A DNA stretch of 64,000 nt from the NCBI RefSeq assembly GCF_006516965.1, contig NZ_VHLH01000001.1, positions 302,855 to 366,854 on the forward strand. Direction: 5' to 3'. This document shows positions 55,145 to 63,914 of this stretch, one piece after another. Below the pieces are notes generated by a model, which had not been told where the DNA came from, made no database searches, and saw nothing but the letters and a program-made list of their open reading frames with translations. The translations under genes and the position numbers were made by a program. Source of the stretch: Pararhizobium mangrovi. GTDB lineage: Bacteria; Pseudomonadota; Alphaproteobacteria; Rhizobiales; Rhizobiaceae. The stretch's first letter is position 1. Every line of letters begins with the position of its first letter.

Positions 55145-56170
55145 ATGGTCTCGATATTCCGTACCGCTTTTCTTGTCACGTTCGCCGGTCTCGCCACCTG
55201 CGCGCTCCTCGGTTCGATCACAGCCGGTGGTTTGCCGGGAGCATTGAGGTTCCTGATCATCGGTCTGGTTCTGATCATTCTCGAAGTATCACTTTCCTTC
55301 GACAACGCCATCGTCAACGCCAACAAACTGAAGGCGCTTTCGCCGGCTTGGCGGCGGCGCTTCCTCACGTGGGGCATTTTCATCGCGGTCTTCGGAATGC
55401 GAATAGTGTTTCCCATCGCGGTCGTGGCGATCGCCGGCCATTTGGGTCCTATCGACGCCGTGCAGCTCGCGCTCTTCCAGCCATCCGTCTACGCCACCGT
55501 CATGGAAGACGCCCATATTTCGATTTCGGCTTTTGGCGGTACATACCTGATGATGGTTGCGCTCACCTTCTTCATTGACGACGAAAAAGCTATTGACTGG
55601 CTCGCGTGGCCGGAGAGGGGACTACGGGCGGCAGCCAACGTGCGAGGTATGGAAATTACGGCCGTTTTAATCGTTGCCGTCAGCTTCGCGCTGATCCAAG
55701 ACGGCGGGCAGCAAGGCGCGTTTCTCATCGCCGCTATTCTAGGTCTCATCGCCTATCGTCTCGTGGAGGCTGCGGGAAACCTTCTCGACCGCTGGGAGGC
55801 GGGACCGGACATCGCAAGGCAGGCAGGACTTGGCGGCTTTCTCTACCTCGAGATGCTGGATGCGTCCTTCAGTTTCGACGGCGTTATCGGAGCTTTCGCT
55901 CTTACCGAAAACGCTCTTCTGATTGCACTTGGGCTCGGAGTAGGCGCCTTCTACGTACGGTCCTTTACGGTGATGCTCGTCGAGAACGAGACCCTTGCGG
56001 ACTCGGCCTTTGTAGAGCATGGCGCCTTCTATTCCGTGTTCGTTCTTGCGATTCTGATGCTGCTTCAGTCAGTCGTCGTCATACCGGAATTTGTGACTGG
56101 CCTTCTAAGTGTCATATTGATTGGAGCATCTATTGTTAGTTCATTAGTCATAAAAAGAAAGTGTATCTAA
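55145..56170 (+). CDS. DUF475/TerC-type integral membrane protein
   Basis: A 341-residue protein with about eight to nine helices and the TerC-superfamily acidic motifs EVSLSFDNAIVNANK (near 50) and DASFSFDGVIGAFALT (near 238). Family members occur in tellurite or metal-homeostasis contexts; the role here is unknown. The gene starts 9 nt after the ribokinase stop, and the last codons become AT-rich. Confidence 0.85.
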   Translation: MVSIFRTAFLVTFAGLATCALLGSITAGGLPGALRFLIIGLVLIILEVSLSFDNAIVNANKLKALSPAWRRRFLTWGIFIAVFGMRIVFPIAVVAIAGHLGPIDAVQLALFQPSVYATVMEDAHISISAFGGTYLMMVALTFFIDDEKAIDWLAWPERGLRAAANVRGMEITAVLIVAVSFALIQDGGQQGAFLIAAILGLIAYRLVEAAGNLLDRWEAGPDIARQAGLGGFLYLEMLDASFSFDGVIGAFALTENALLIALGLGVGAFYVRSFTVMLVENETLADSAFVEHGAFYSVFVLAILMLLQSVVVIPEFVTGLLSVILIGASIVSSLVIKRKCI

Positions 56171-56180
56171 GTAATTAACT

Positions 56181-56205
56181 AGTAAAAAAATGATTTTACT
56201 TTCTT
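56181..56205 (+). terminator. AT-rich hairpin terminator after the island operon
   Basis: AGTAAAA pairs with TTTTACT (7 bp, 6-nt loop) and is followed by TTCTT. The stem is weak but placed 11 nt after the DUF475 stop in AT-rich DNA, so it probably ends the island operon. Confidence 0.5.
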
Positions 56206-56232
56206 AAGTTAGGGAAAGCATTGTTTTATCTC

Positions 56233-56248
56233 TTAAAACGTGTTTTAA
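56233..56248. repeat. AT-rich 16-bp palindrome
   Basis: TTAAAAC-GT-GTTTTAA is a near-perfect palindrome (7-bp arms, 2-nt centre) in the gap between the DUF475 gene and the third LacI gene. Function unknown; it may be an operator or part of the island edge. Confidence 0.4.
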
Positions 56249-56373
56249 AGCTATCCGCCGGATCGACGAGACGAAGACGAAAACCTTCAATCGTTCACCG
56301 CACCATGACATGCTGTGCGCAAACACCTGAAGGGACAGTCGACAAAAAGGATTCGACGCGAGCCGCGACATCA

Positions 56374-56407
56374 GATACGTCTGATTAATCGTTTAATCAG
56401 ACGTATC
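56374..56407. promoter_or_regulatory. 34-bp inverted repeat, probable LacI operator
   Basis: GATACGTCTGATTAA and TTAATCAGACGTATC are exact inverted repeats separated by TCGT. The inner TTAATCGTTTAA resembles LacI-family half-sites around a central CG. It ends 6 nt before the LacI start codon at 56413, so it most likely mediates autorepression and control of the co-transcribed genes. Confidence 0.7.
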
Positions 56408-56412
56408 GGATC

Positions 56413-57462
56413 ATGACGACGTCACGTTCGGGACCGAAGCTTGCGAAGATTGCGGAGACGATCGGCGTGTCGACGGCGACCGTGTCGAACGCTCTGTCGG
56501 GCAAGGGGCGCGTTTCGGACGAGCTCGCAGCGCGCATCCGCCGCAAGGCCGACGAGCTCGGCTATGTCGCCAGTTCGGCCGGCAGGGCCTTGCGGACCGG
56601 CCGTTCCGGCGTCATCGGCCTCGTTCTTCCGGATATCGCGAACCCGCTCTTCCCGCAGATCGCGCAGGCGATCGAACACGCTGCGACGCAGGCGGGATAC
56701 GGCGTGCTGATCGGCGACTCCCGCGGCGAAATCGGCATGCAGACGGAAGCGATCGGGCGTCTCGTCGAGCGCGGGGTGGATGGCATGGTCGTCGTGCCAC
56801 GCCGCGGAACGCGCGTCATCGACATCGACTGTCCGGTGGCGGTGATCGATACGCCCTCGACGCCCGGAAACACGGTCTCGGCCGATCACTTCGGCGGCGG
56901 CGAACTCGTCGCGCGGCATCTGGCGGCGCTCGGACATCGCCGGGTTCTCCTTGTTGGAGCAAACCGCGAGTCGAACGTGCAGAACGATCGCCTTGCAGGC
57001 ATGCGATCGGTCAGCGAACTGCGGACCGAAACGCTTTGGCTCGACGAAAGGTGGTATGAAGCAGGGCAGGGCGGGACGCTTAGCCTCGCCGAAAAGATGC
57101 GTGAAGGCTTCACGGCGATCGCGACGGTTTCCGACATGCAGGCGCTTCGCGCGCTGACGGAACTCCAGCGCAACGGCTGGCGCATTCCCGAAGACGTCAG
57201 TGTGACGGGTTTCGACGACCTTCCGTGGACCTCGATCATCACGCCGTCCCTGACGAGCGTGCGCATGGATATGGCGCGCATCGCCGGCATCGCGATCGAG
57301 GTCCTGTGTGCGGCGATCCTCGATCCGGCAAAAATCGATCAGACCGATCGCAAGACGCTTCGTGCCCCGATCCAGACAGTGGCGATGACACTCGTCGAAC
57401 GCAATTCGACGGCGCCCCCGCCGATCCGTGACGAAACCGCTTTCAAAGGAGAACTTGCATGA
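56413..57462 (+). CDS. LacI family regulator of the nucleoside locus
   Basis: The 349-residue protein has the LacI HTH (KIAETIGVSTATVSNALSGK, about 12-31) and a PurR/RbsR-like ligand domain (VIGLVLPDIANPLFPQIAQA). Its stop overlaps the start of the binding-protein gene (ATGA), so regulator and transporter form one transcript. It probably responds to a purine nucleoside or sugar. Confidence 0.94.
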   Translation: MTTSRSGPKLAKIAETIGVSTATVSNALSGKGRVSDELAARIRRKADELGYVASSAGRALRTGRSGVIGLVLPDIANPLFPQIAQAIEHAATQAGYGVLIGDSRGEIGMQTEAIGRLVERGVDGMVVVPRRGTRVIDIDCPVAVIDTPSTPGNTVSADHFGGGELVARHLAALGHRRVLLVGANRESNVQNDRLAGMRSVSELRTETLWLDERWYEAGQGGTLSLAEKMREGFTAIATVSDMQALRALTELQRNGWRIPEDVSVTGFDDLPWTSIITPSLTSVRMDMARIAGIAIEVLCAAILDPAKIDQTDRKTLRAPIQTVAMTLVERNSTAPPPIRDETAFKGELA

Positions 57463-58490
57463 TCCGCAGCACGTTCGCGGCCTCGGCCGCTTTACTGACC
57501 CTTGCCGCCGGTGCCATGCCGGCAAGCGCGCAGGAAAAGACGCTGACGATCTCCGTCTACGCCTTTGCGCAGGACGCCTATAACCGCATTCTCTACAAAC
57601 CGTTCGAGGAAAAGTGCGGGTGCAAGCTCGTCGTCGAGACGGGCAACAGCGCCGAGCGCCTGGCGAAGATGGAAGCGAACAAGAATGCCCCCGTCGTCGA
57701 CATGGCCGTGATGTCGATGGCCGATGCGCTGACGGCGGCCCGCCGCGGCCTCGTTCAGAAGATCGATACGTCGAAGCTCGACAATTACGACAAGCTCTAC
57801 GACCTCGCCAAGGATCCGAACGGCGACGGCATGAGCGTCGGCTATACGTTCTACGCGACGTCCATCGCGTACCGCTCGGACAAGATGGACATCAAGTCGT
57901 GGCAGGACCTGCTGTCGGACAAGGTCGTCGGCAACATCGCCTTCCCGAACATCTCGACCAACCAGGGGCCGCCGGCGCTCTACATGCTCGGGCTTTCCAT
58001 GGGCACGAACGCGCCGGATCTCAAGAAGCCGATCGAGGCCGTCGGCAAGCATGCCGGCGACATCGTGACTTTCTACAATCGCTCCTCGCAACTCGTTCAG
58101 CTTTTCCAGCAGGGCGAGATCTGGGCCGCTCCCATCGGCCGGTTTGCCTGGGAGCCGATCAGCAAGCTCGGCCTGCCGATCAAGTGGGCGAAGCCGAAGG
58201 AAGGCCAGACGGGCGGGCTCAACGTCATGGTCGTCTCGAAGGGAACGAAGAACGAAGATCTCGCCCTCGAGTTCATGGATTTCTGGCTCTCGACCAAGGT
58301 TCAGAAGGATCTTGCGGACGCGCTCGTCGACAGCCCGGCGAACAAGGAGGTCAAGGTTTCCGACGACGTGGCCGCGAACATCACCTATGGCGCGGAAACG
58401 GCGAAGAACCTGAAGCTCATCCCGGCCAAGGTCGATCTCGAAAATCGCGATCGATGGCTGAAGGAATGGAACGCCGACGTCGCTCAGTAG
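57459..58490 (+). CDS. ABC transporter substrate-binding protein (PotD/thiamine-type family)
   Basis: The 343-residue protein has a signal peptide (ASAALLTLAAGAMPASA) and belongs to the spermidine/putrescine- or thiamine-type extracellular binding family by overall layout (periplasmic type II). Landmarks include VYAFAQDAYNRILYKPFEE and EIWAAPIGRFAWEP. Given the nucleoside hydrolase and adenine deaminase downstream, a nucleoside or purine ligand is inferred. Confidence 0.88.
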   Translation: MIRSTFAASAALLTLAAGAMPASAQEKTLTISVYAFAQDAYNRILYKPFEEKCGCKLVVETGNSAERLAKMEANKNAPVVDMAVMSMADALTAARRGLVQKIDTSKLDNYDKLYDLAKDPNGDGMSVGYTFYATSIAYRSDKMDIKSWQDLLSDKVVGNIAFPNISTNQGPPALYMLGLSMGTNAPDLKKPIEAVGKHAGDIVTFYNRSSQLVQLFQQGEIWAAPIGRFAWEPISKLGLPIKWAKPKEGQTGGLNVMVVSKGTKNEDLALEFMDFWLSTKVQKDLADALVDSPANKEVKVSDDVAANITYGAETAKNLKLIPAKVDLENRDRWLKEWNADVAQ

Positions 58491-58570
58491 GCACGGCGAA
58501 GGTGTAAGGCCGGGTCGCGACGAACGCGGTTCGGCCTGACGCTCCAGATCAACAGGACGGAAACCGCGTC

Positions 58571-59398
58571 ATGTTCCAGAACCGGGCCGAAGGGTTCGCG
58601 CTCGCGCTTCCCGCGGCCATCTTTGCCGCCGTCATCTTCATCGTGCCCGTCATCATCCTGCTTTCAGGCGGCATGCACGTGAACGGCCATTGGACACTGT
58701 CGGCCTATACCGATTTCTTCGCCAGTTCCCTGGACCGGCTCGTGCTGTGGCGCACGCTCAAGCTCGGCATTCTGGTGACGCTCGTCGCCGCAATCATCGG
58801 CTACGCTTCGGCCTTCGCGATCGTCAGCCTGTCGCCATCGAGCAGGGGACGCATGATCGGCATCGTGGTCCTGCCGCTGATGATCTCGCCCGTCGCACGC
58901 ACCTACGCATGGCTCGTCATTCTGGGGCGCACCGGCATCGTGAATCAGGCGCTGATGACGGTCGGCCTGACCGACGAACCGATCCGCCTGCTCTTTTCGC
59001 AAACGGCCGTCTTTGTCGGCCTGTTGCAGCTCTTCCTGCCGCTGATGGTCATCTCGCTCGTGAGCGCTCTCGAAAACATGCCGAACGACGTGGTGCCTGC
59101 CGCACGCGTTCTGGGTGCGAACTGGTTGCAGATCTTCTTCAAGGTCATCCTGCCGCTCACCCGCGAAGGGCTCGTCATCGGCGGAACGCTCGTCTTCGTC
59201 GGGTCCGTGACGGCCTATATCACGCCGGCGATCCTCGGCGGATCGAAGGTGCTGACGCTCGTCACCTTGCTCTATCAGCGCGTGACGATCGCCAACGATC
59301 TCGTCTCGGCGAGCGTCATCGCCCTCATTCTCATCGTCATGAGCTTCGGAACGAACATCCTGCTCAGGAAGATCGCGACCGCGAGGAACCGAGCATGA
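58571..59398 (+). CDS. ABC transporter permease (PotB-like)
   Basis: A 275-residue inner-membrane protein with six helices and the EAA-type loop VVPAARVLGANWLQIFFKVILP. It forms the channel with the next permease, whose start overlaps its stop (ATGA). The N-terminus starts with a helix at ALPAAIFAAVIFIVPVIIL. Confidence 0.92.
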   Translation: MFQNRAEGFALALPAAIFAAVIFIVPVIILLSGGMHVNGHWTLSAYTDFFASSLDRLVLWRTLKLGILVTLVAAIIGYASAFAIVSLSPSSRGRMIGIVVLPLMISPVARTYAWLVILGRTGIVNQALMTVGLTDEPIRLLFSQTAVFVGLLQLFLPLMVISLVSALENMPNDVVPAARVLGANWLQIFFKVILPLTREGLVIGGTLVFVGSVTAYITPAILGGSKVLTLVTLLYQRVTIANDLVSASVIALILIVMSFGTNILLRKIATARNRA

Positions 59399-60174
59399 AA
59401 GCCCGTCTTCCGTCCTACGCGGTCCTGACGTTGCTCGTTCTCTTCCTCGTCGGGCCTTTCTTCGTCATCGTGGCCGCGTCGTTTTCCGCCGGCAGCACGC
59501 TCGCCTTTCCGCCGCAGGGCTTCTCCTTCAAATGGGTGGAGAAGGTGTTCACGGTCGAAAGCTTCCAGGCGAGCTTCGCCCTTTCGATGTTCCTGGCGAT
59601 CGTTGCGACGTTCGCGGCGCTCGTCCTCGGCGTGCCGGTCTCCTACGCGCTCTCGCGCTATCGGTTGCCGCTTGCCGAGACGGTACGCACCATCGTTTCA
59701 TCGCCGATCATCGTGCCGGGCATCGTCGTCGGGCTGGCACTGCTTCGCTATCTCGTCGTGCCATTCGGCATGGACATCACGCTCTCGCTCTTTCTGGCGC
59801 ACACCGCGCTCGTCCTGCCCTATGCGGTGCGCGTCGTCTCCGCGAGCTTGGAAAACCTGCGCTCCGACATCGAGGAAGCAGCGGTCCTGCTCGGTTCCAG
59901 CCGGATCGGCGCTTTCTTCCGCGTCGTCCTGCCGAACATTCGCGGAGGCATTCTCGCCGCCTTCATCCTCGGCTTCGTGACAAGCTTCAACCAGGTGCCG
60001 GTCTCGCTCTTCCTGACCGGTCCCGGCGTGCGCACCCTGCCGATCGACATGCTCGGCTACATGGAACGCACCTATGATCCTTCCGTGGCAGCCCTTTCCG
60101 CGCTGCTCGCCTTCATGTCGATCGGCATCGTCTTCATCGCCGAACGTTTCATCGGGTTTTCGCGCTATGTCTGA
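59395..60174 (+). CDS. ABC transporter permease (PotC-like)
   Basis: The 259-residue protein has six helices and the loop IEEAAVLLGSSRIGAFFRVVLP. Its stop overlaps the ATPase start by 8 nt. It is the second channel subunit of the nucleoside-locus importer. Confidence 0.92.
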   Translation: MKARLPSYAVLTLLVLFLVGPFFVIVAASFSAGSTLAFPPQGFSFKWVEKVFTVESFQASFALSMFLAIVATFAALVLGVPVSYALSRYRLPLAETVRTIVSSPIIVPGIVVGLALLRYLVVPFGMDITLSLFLAHTALVLPYAVRVVSASLENLRSDIEEAAVLLGSSRIGAFFRVVLPNIRGGILAAFILGFVTSFNQVPVSLFLTGPGVRTLPIDMLGYMERTYDPSVAALSALLAFMSIGIVFIAERFIGFSRYV

Positions 60175-61195
60175 CCACGTTTATCTCTCGCTCGAAGCGC
60201 TGACGCTCGCCTATGGTGACACGGTCGCTGTCGACGGGCTCGATCTCTCGATCGCAGAAGGCGAGCTGATCACGCTGCTTGGCCCGTCCGGCTGCGGCAA
60301 GACGACGACGATGCGCGCCGTTGCAGGACTGCTCAAGCCTTCATCCGGGCGGATCATGCTCGATGGCCGCGACGTTACGCGCCTCGGTGCCAACAAGCGC
60401 CAGGTCGGGCTCGTCTTCCAGTCCTACGCGCTCTTTCCCCATCTTAGCGTCTACGAGAACGTCGCCTTCGGTCTGAAGCTGAAGGGCGAACGCGGGCGCG
60501 ATCTCGAAGGCCATGTCATGGAAGGGCTGAAGACCGTCGGCCTGACGCAATTCGCAAGCCGCAAGCCGGCCGAACTGTCCGGAGGCCAGCAGCAGCGCGT
60601 CTCGCTGGCCCGTTCGATGGTGATGCACCCGAAGGTCCTTCTCCTCGACGAGCCTTTGTCGAACCTCGATGCCAGGCTGCGGCTCGAGATGCGCACCGAG
60701 CTGCAGCGCGTCCAGCGCGAGACCGGGGTCACGATGATCTTCGTTACCCACGATCAGGGCGAGGCGCTCGCACTTGCCGATCGCATCGTGCTCATGAAAG
60801 GCGGGGCGGTGGAGCAGATCGGAACGCCGGAAGATCTCTACAACCGACCGAAATCGGCTTTCGTGGCTGATTTCGTGGGTTTCGAGAATGTGTTCGCCGT
60901 CGAGGACGGCAAACTTCGAACGGCAGACGGCGCCGTGCCCGTTTCGGGAACGGTGCCGGCCGGCGCGGCCGCGCTTGCCTGGCGGCCGGCCATGGTAGCG
61001 CTCGGCAGCGGTCCTCATCACGGCAGCGTGCGAGGGGTGTCGTTTGCCGGCGGCACGCGGGAATATCTGCTCGACAGCTCGCTCGGGCCGATCAAGGCGG
61101 AGGCCGACGCTGCGCTCCCCGTCCACGATCTGGGCACGACACTCGCCTTCGATCTGCCGGCCGAGCGCGCGGCTCCCCTGCAACGTTACGCGTAG
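60167..61195 (+). CDS. ABC transporter ATPase (PotA-like)
   Basis: The 342-residue protein has Walker A GPSGCGKTT (39-47), signature LSGGQQQRVSLARSM, Walker B LLLDEPLSNLDARLR and a C-terminal TOBE-like domain. It energises the PotB/PotC-like permeases. ATG 60167 is chosen over the longer frame because it overlaps the upstream stop by 8 nt and matches the family start. Confidence 0.94.
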   Translation: MSDHVYLSLEALTLAYGDTVAVDGLDLSIAEGELITLLGPSGCGKTTTMRAVAGLLKPSSGRIMLDGRDVTRLGANKRQVGLVFQSYALFPHLSVYENVAFGLKLKGERGRDLEGHVMEGLKTVGLTQFASRKPAELSGGQQQRVSLARSMVMHPKVLLLDEPLSNLDARLRLEMRTELQRVQRETGVTMIFVTHDQGEALALADRIVLMKGGAVEQIGTPEDLYNRPKSAFVADFVGFENVFAVEDGKLRTADGAVPVSGTVPAGAAALAWRPAMVALGSGPHHGSVRGVSFAGGTREYLLDSSLGPIKAEADAALPVHDLGTTLAFDLPAERAAPLQRYA

Positions 61196-61206
61196 GAGAA
61201 GGAGCC

Positions 61207-62133
61207 ATGGGTGTGTGGATCGATACCGACATGGGGTTCGACGATCTCGCGGCGATCCTCTTCGTGCGCAACGCAGGGGCCGCGATCGACGGCATATCGC
61301 TCGTCTTCGGCAATGCGGTCCTCGCGCAGGTAGAGCGAAATGCCGCTGGCGCCGCGGCCGCTTTCGGACTCGACATGCCCTTCTACCGGGGGAGGGCGTT
61401 ACCCGTTCTCGGGCGCCTCGAGACGGCGGCGAAGGTGCTTGGCGAGAACGGGATGCCGAGCGCTGGCGCACAACTGCCGGAAGCGCCGCTTGCCTTTGCC
61501 GGAGAGGCGTTCGACGGACTGTGCGACTGGCTTGAAACGGCGCCATCGCCACGGCGCATCCTGGCGCTCGGGCCGTTGACGAATATCGCGGCGATGGCTC
61601 TCGCCCGGCCGGATCTCATGGTCCGGATCGACGATCTGGTCTGGATGGGCGGAGGGCTGACCTTCGGCAATCATACCGCTTCGGCAGAGTTCAACGCGGC
61701 CGCCGATCCCGAAGCGCTGGCGATCGTGCTCGCGCACGATCTGCCGTTCACGATGGTCGATCTCGATTTCTGCCGTACGGTCCTGACCGGTCCGAAAGAC
61801 GTCGCGAAGGTACGCGAAGCCGGAGGCACGAATGCGGCTCTCCTTGCCGATCTTCTCGGCGGCTACGTCGATATCGCCCTCTCGCGTGGCCGATCGGCCA
61901 TGGCATTGTACGATCCTTCCGCCGCCTTCGCCTTCATGTGCCCGGAGAGCGTGTCGTTCGCTGAAGCACGCATCGACGTCGAACTTGCCGCTGGCCTGAC
62001 GCGGGGCCGAACCGTCGTCGAGACCCGCACGACGCACGCGACCTTCAATGCGCGCTACGCGAAGGCCTGCGACCCGTCCCATGCACGAACCGCCATTCTC
62101 GAAGCTCTGATCTCGGAGGCCGCTCGCAGATGA
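61207..62133 (+). CDS. Nucleoside hydrolase (IUNH family)
   Basis: The 308-residue protein opens with the diagnostic DTDMGFDD calcium-binding motif (residues 6-13) and has later FNAAADPEA, a typical variant of the N-x-x-x-D-P segment. It splits nucleosides into ribose and a free base. Its stop overlaps the adenine deaminase start (ATGA). AGGAGAAGG precedes the ATG. Confidence 0.93.
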   Translation: MGVWIDTDMGFDDLAAILFVRNAGAAIDGISLVFGNAVLAQVERNAAGAAAAFGLDMPFYRGRALPVLGRLETAAKVLGENGMPSAGAQLPEAPLAFAGEAFDGLCDWLETAPSPRRILALGPLTNIAAMALARPDLMVRIDDLVWMGGGLTFGNHTASAEFNAAADPEALAIVLAHDLPFTMVDLDFCRTVLTGPKDVAKVREAGGTNAALLADLLGGYVDIALSRGRSAMALYDPSAAFAFMCPESVSFAEARIDVELAAGLTRGRTVVETRTTHATFNARYAKACDPSHARTAILEALISEAARR

Positions 62134-63914
62134 CCCCCGCCGACGAACCTGCCGATCTTGCCGATCCGGCGCTGAGGGACCGTGCCGTGGCCGCAGCGCG
62201 CGGCGATGCTTCTTTCGACGTGCTGATCGCAGGCGGGATGGTCGTCGACATGACGACCGGTCTCCACCGCGGGGCCGATATCGGGCTCGTCGGTGCGCTG
62301 ATCGCAAGCGTTCATGCACCCGGAACGCGTGACGACGCGCAGCAGACATTCGACGCATCGGGGACGTTCGTCTCGCCGGGGCTGATCGACACCCACATGC
62401 ATGTGGAAAGCTCGATGGTGACCCCTTCGGCCTATGCCGGTCGCGTGCTCGCCGCCGGTGTGACGACGATCGTCTGGGATCCGCATGAATTCGGCAACGT
62501 TCACGGGCTCGACGGCGTCCGGTGGGCGCTCGACGCCGTTCGCGACCTGCCGCTTCGCGTCCTCGTTCTCGCTCCGTCCTGCGTGCCCTCGGCACCCGGG
62601 CTCGAACTTTCTGGCGCGGACTTCGACGGTGCCGCCATGGCGACGATGCTCGATTGGCCGGAAATCGCCGGTATCGCCGAAGTGATGAACATGCGCGGCG
62701 TCATCGACGGCGATCCGCGCATGCGCGCGATCGTGAATGCGGGGCTGGCTTCCGGCAAGCTGATCTGCGGCCATGCGCGCGGTCTCGAAGGCGCCGATCT
62801 TGCCGCCTTCATGACCGCCGGGATCGGTTCGGATCATGAGCTCGTTTCCGGCGATGATCTGATGGCGAAGCTCGCTGCCGGCCTGACGATCGAGCTTCGC
62901 GGCTCGCACGACCATCTCCTGCCGGAATTCGTCGAACGCCTGAATGCGCTCGGCCATCTGCCGGCAACCGTCACTCTTTGTACGGACGATGTCTTCCCGG
63001 ACGATCTAGCGACGAAAGGCGGGCTCGACGACGTCGTGCGCCGGCTGGTGCGTTACGGACTGCCGGCCGAATGGGCGCTTCGCGCCGCGACGCTGAACGC
63101 GGCCATGCGGCTCCGTCGATCGGATCTCGGTCTCGTTGCCGCCGGTCGTCGCGCCGACATCGTGTGTTTTCGCGATTTGACGGAATTCCGGGCCGAGGCC
63201 GTGTTCGCGAACGGGCGTCGCATTGCCGAGGCGGGAAGCATGACGACGGATCTTCCTTCGGCCGACGACGCTCCGCTGCGACATTCCGTGAAGCTGGACC
63301 GCCTGGAACCGGAGGATTTCGCGATCCGCGCCGACGGAGAAAGGGTGCGCCTCGCCTCCATCGATCGCCCACGCTTTACCCGTTGGGGAGAACGGGAGGC
63401 AGAGGTCGAGGAGGGGGCGGTCGGACTACCGGACGATACCGCGATGATTGCCGTGATCCATCGACACGGCCGAGCCGACGCCCGGCCGCGGGTCGGCATT
63501 CTGGAAGATTGGGGACACTGGTCCGGAGCGTTTGCCACGACGGTCTCGCATGACAGCCACAATCTGACGGTCTTCGGCGGCAACCGGGACGACATGGCGT
63601 GCGCGGCAAACGCGGTGATCGCATCCGGCGGCGGAATGGCCGTGGCGTCGGGCGGCGAAGTGAAGGCGAACCTCGCTCTTCCGCTCGCCGGTCTCGTATC
63701 GGACCTGCCGCTCGATACCGTGGCCGACCAGTTCGCAGCGATCCGCGAGGCGGTGGACGCGATTGCCGAATGGAACCCGCCCTACCGGGTTTTCAAGGCC
63801 TGTTTCGGCGCGACGCTCGCCTGCAACGCCGGCCCGCATCAGACGGATCGCGGCATCGCGGATGTCTCCACCGGAACGCTTCTGGAAGATCCTGTGCTCG
63901 AAGTGCTCGACTAG
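62130..63914 (+). CDS. ade: Adenine deaminase
   Basis: The 594-residue amidohydrolase has PGLIDTHMHVESSMVTP (metal-binding HxH near 90), a central CGHARGL, and the C-terminal adenine deaminase domain (SHDSHNLTVFGGNRDDMA). It converts adenine to hypoxanthine, so after nucleoside hydrolysis adenosine would yield hypoxanthine and ribose. It ends the operon; its stop overlaps the end of the next gene on the opposite strand. Confidence 0.95.
   Translation: MTPADEPADLADPALRDRAVAAARGDASFDVLIAGGMVVDMTTGLHRGADIGLVGALIASVHAPGTRDDAQQTFDASGTFVSPGLIDTHMHVESSMVTPSAYAGRVLAAGVTTIVWDPHEFGNVHGLDGVRWALDAVRDLPLRVLVLAPSCVPSAPGLELSGADFDGAAMATMLDWPEIAGIAEVMNMRGVIDGDPRMRAIVNAGLASGKLICGHARGLEGADLAAFMTAGIGSDHELVSGDDLMAKLAAGLTIELRGSHDHLLPEFVERLNALGHLPATVTLCTDDVFPDDLATKGGLDDVVRRLVRYGLPAEWALRAATLNAAMRLRRSDLGLVAAGRRADIVCFRDLTEFRAEAVFANGRRIAEAGSMTTDLPSADDAPLRHSVKLDRLEPEDFAIRADGERVRLASIDRPRFTRWGEREAEVEEGAVGLPDDTAMIAVIHRHGRADARPRVGILEDWGHWSGAFATTVSHDSHNLTVFGGNRDDMACAANAVIASGGGMAVASGGEVKANLALPLAGLVSDLPLDTVADQFAAIREAVDAIAEWNPPYRVFKACFGATLACNAGPHQTDRGIADVSTGTLLEDPVLEVLD

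Larger units (their letters stand above)
46855..56250. mobile_element. Putative genomic island (low-GC ABC/ADP-ribosylglycohydrolase segment)
   Basis: From the tRNA-like fragment to the AT-rich tail after the DUF475 gene the DNA is less GC-rich, uses more A/T-ending codons and has AT-rich intergenic stretches (for example around 47440 and 56160-56250), whereas both flanks are strongly GC-rich. A truncated tRNA and a broken small ORF mark the left edge. No integrase, transposase or clear direct repeat was found, so the mechanism and exact ends are uncertain. Confidence 0.4.
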
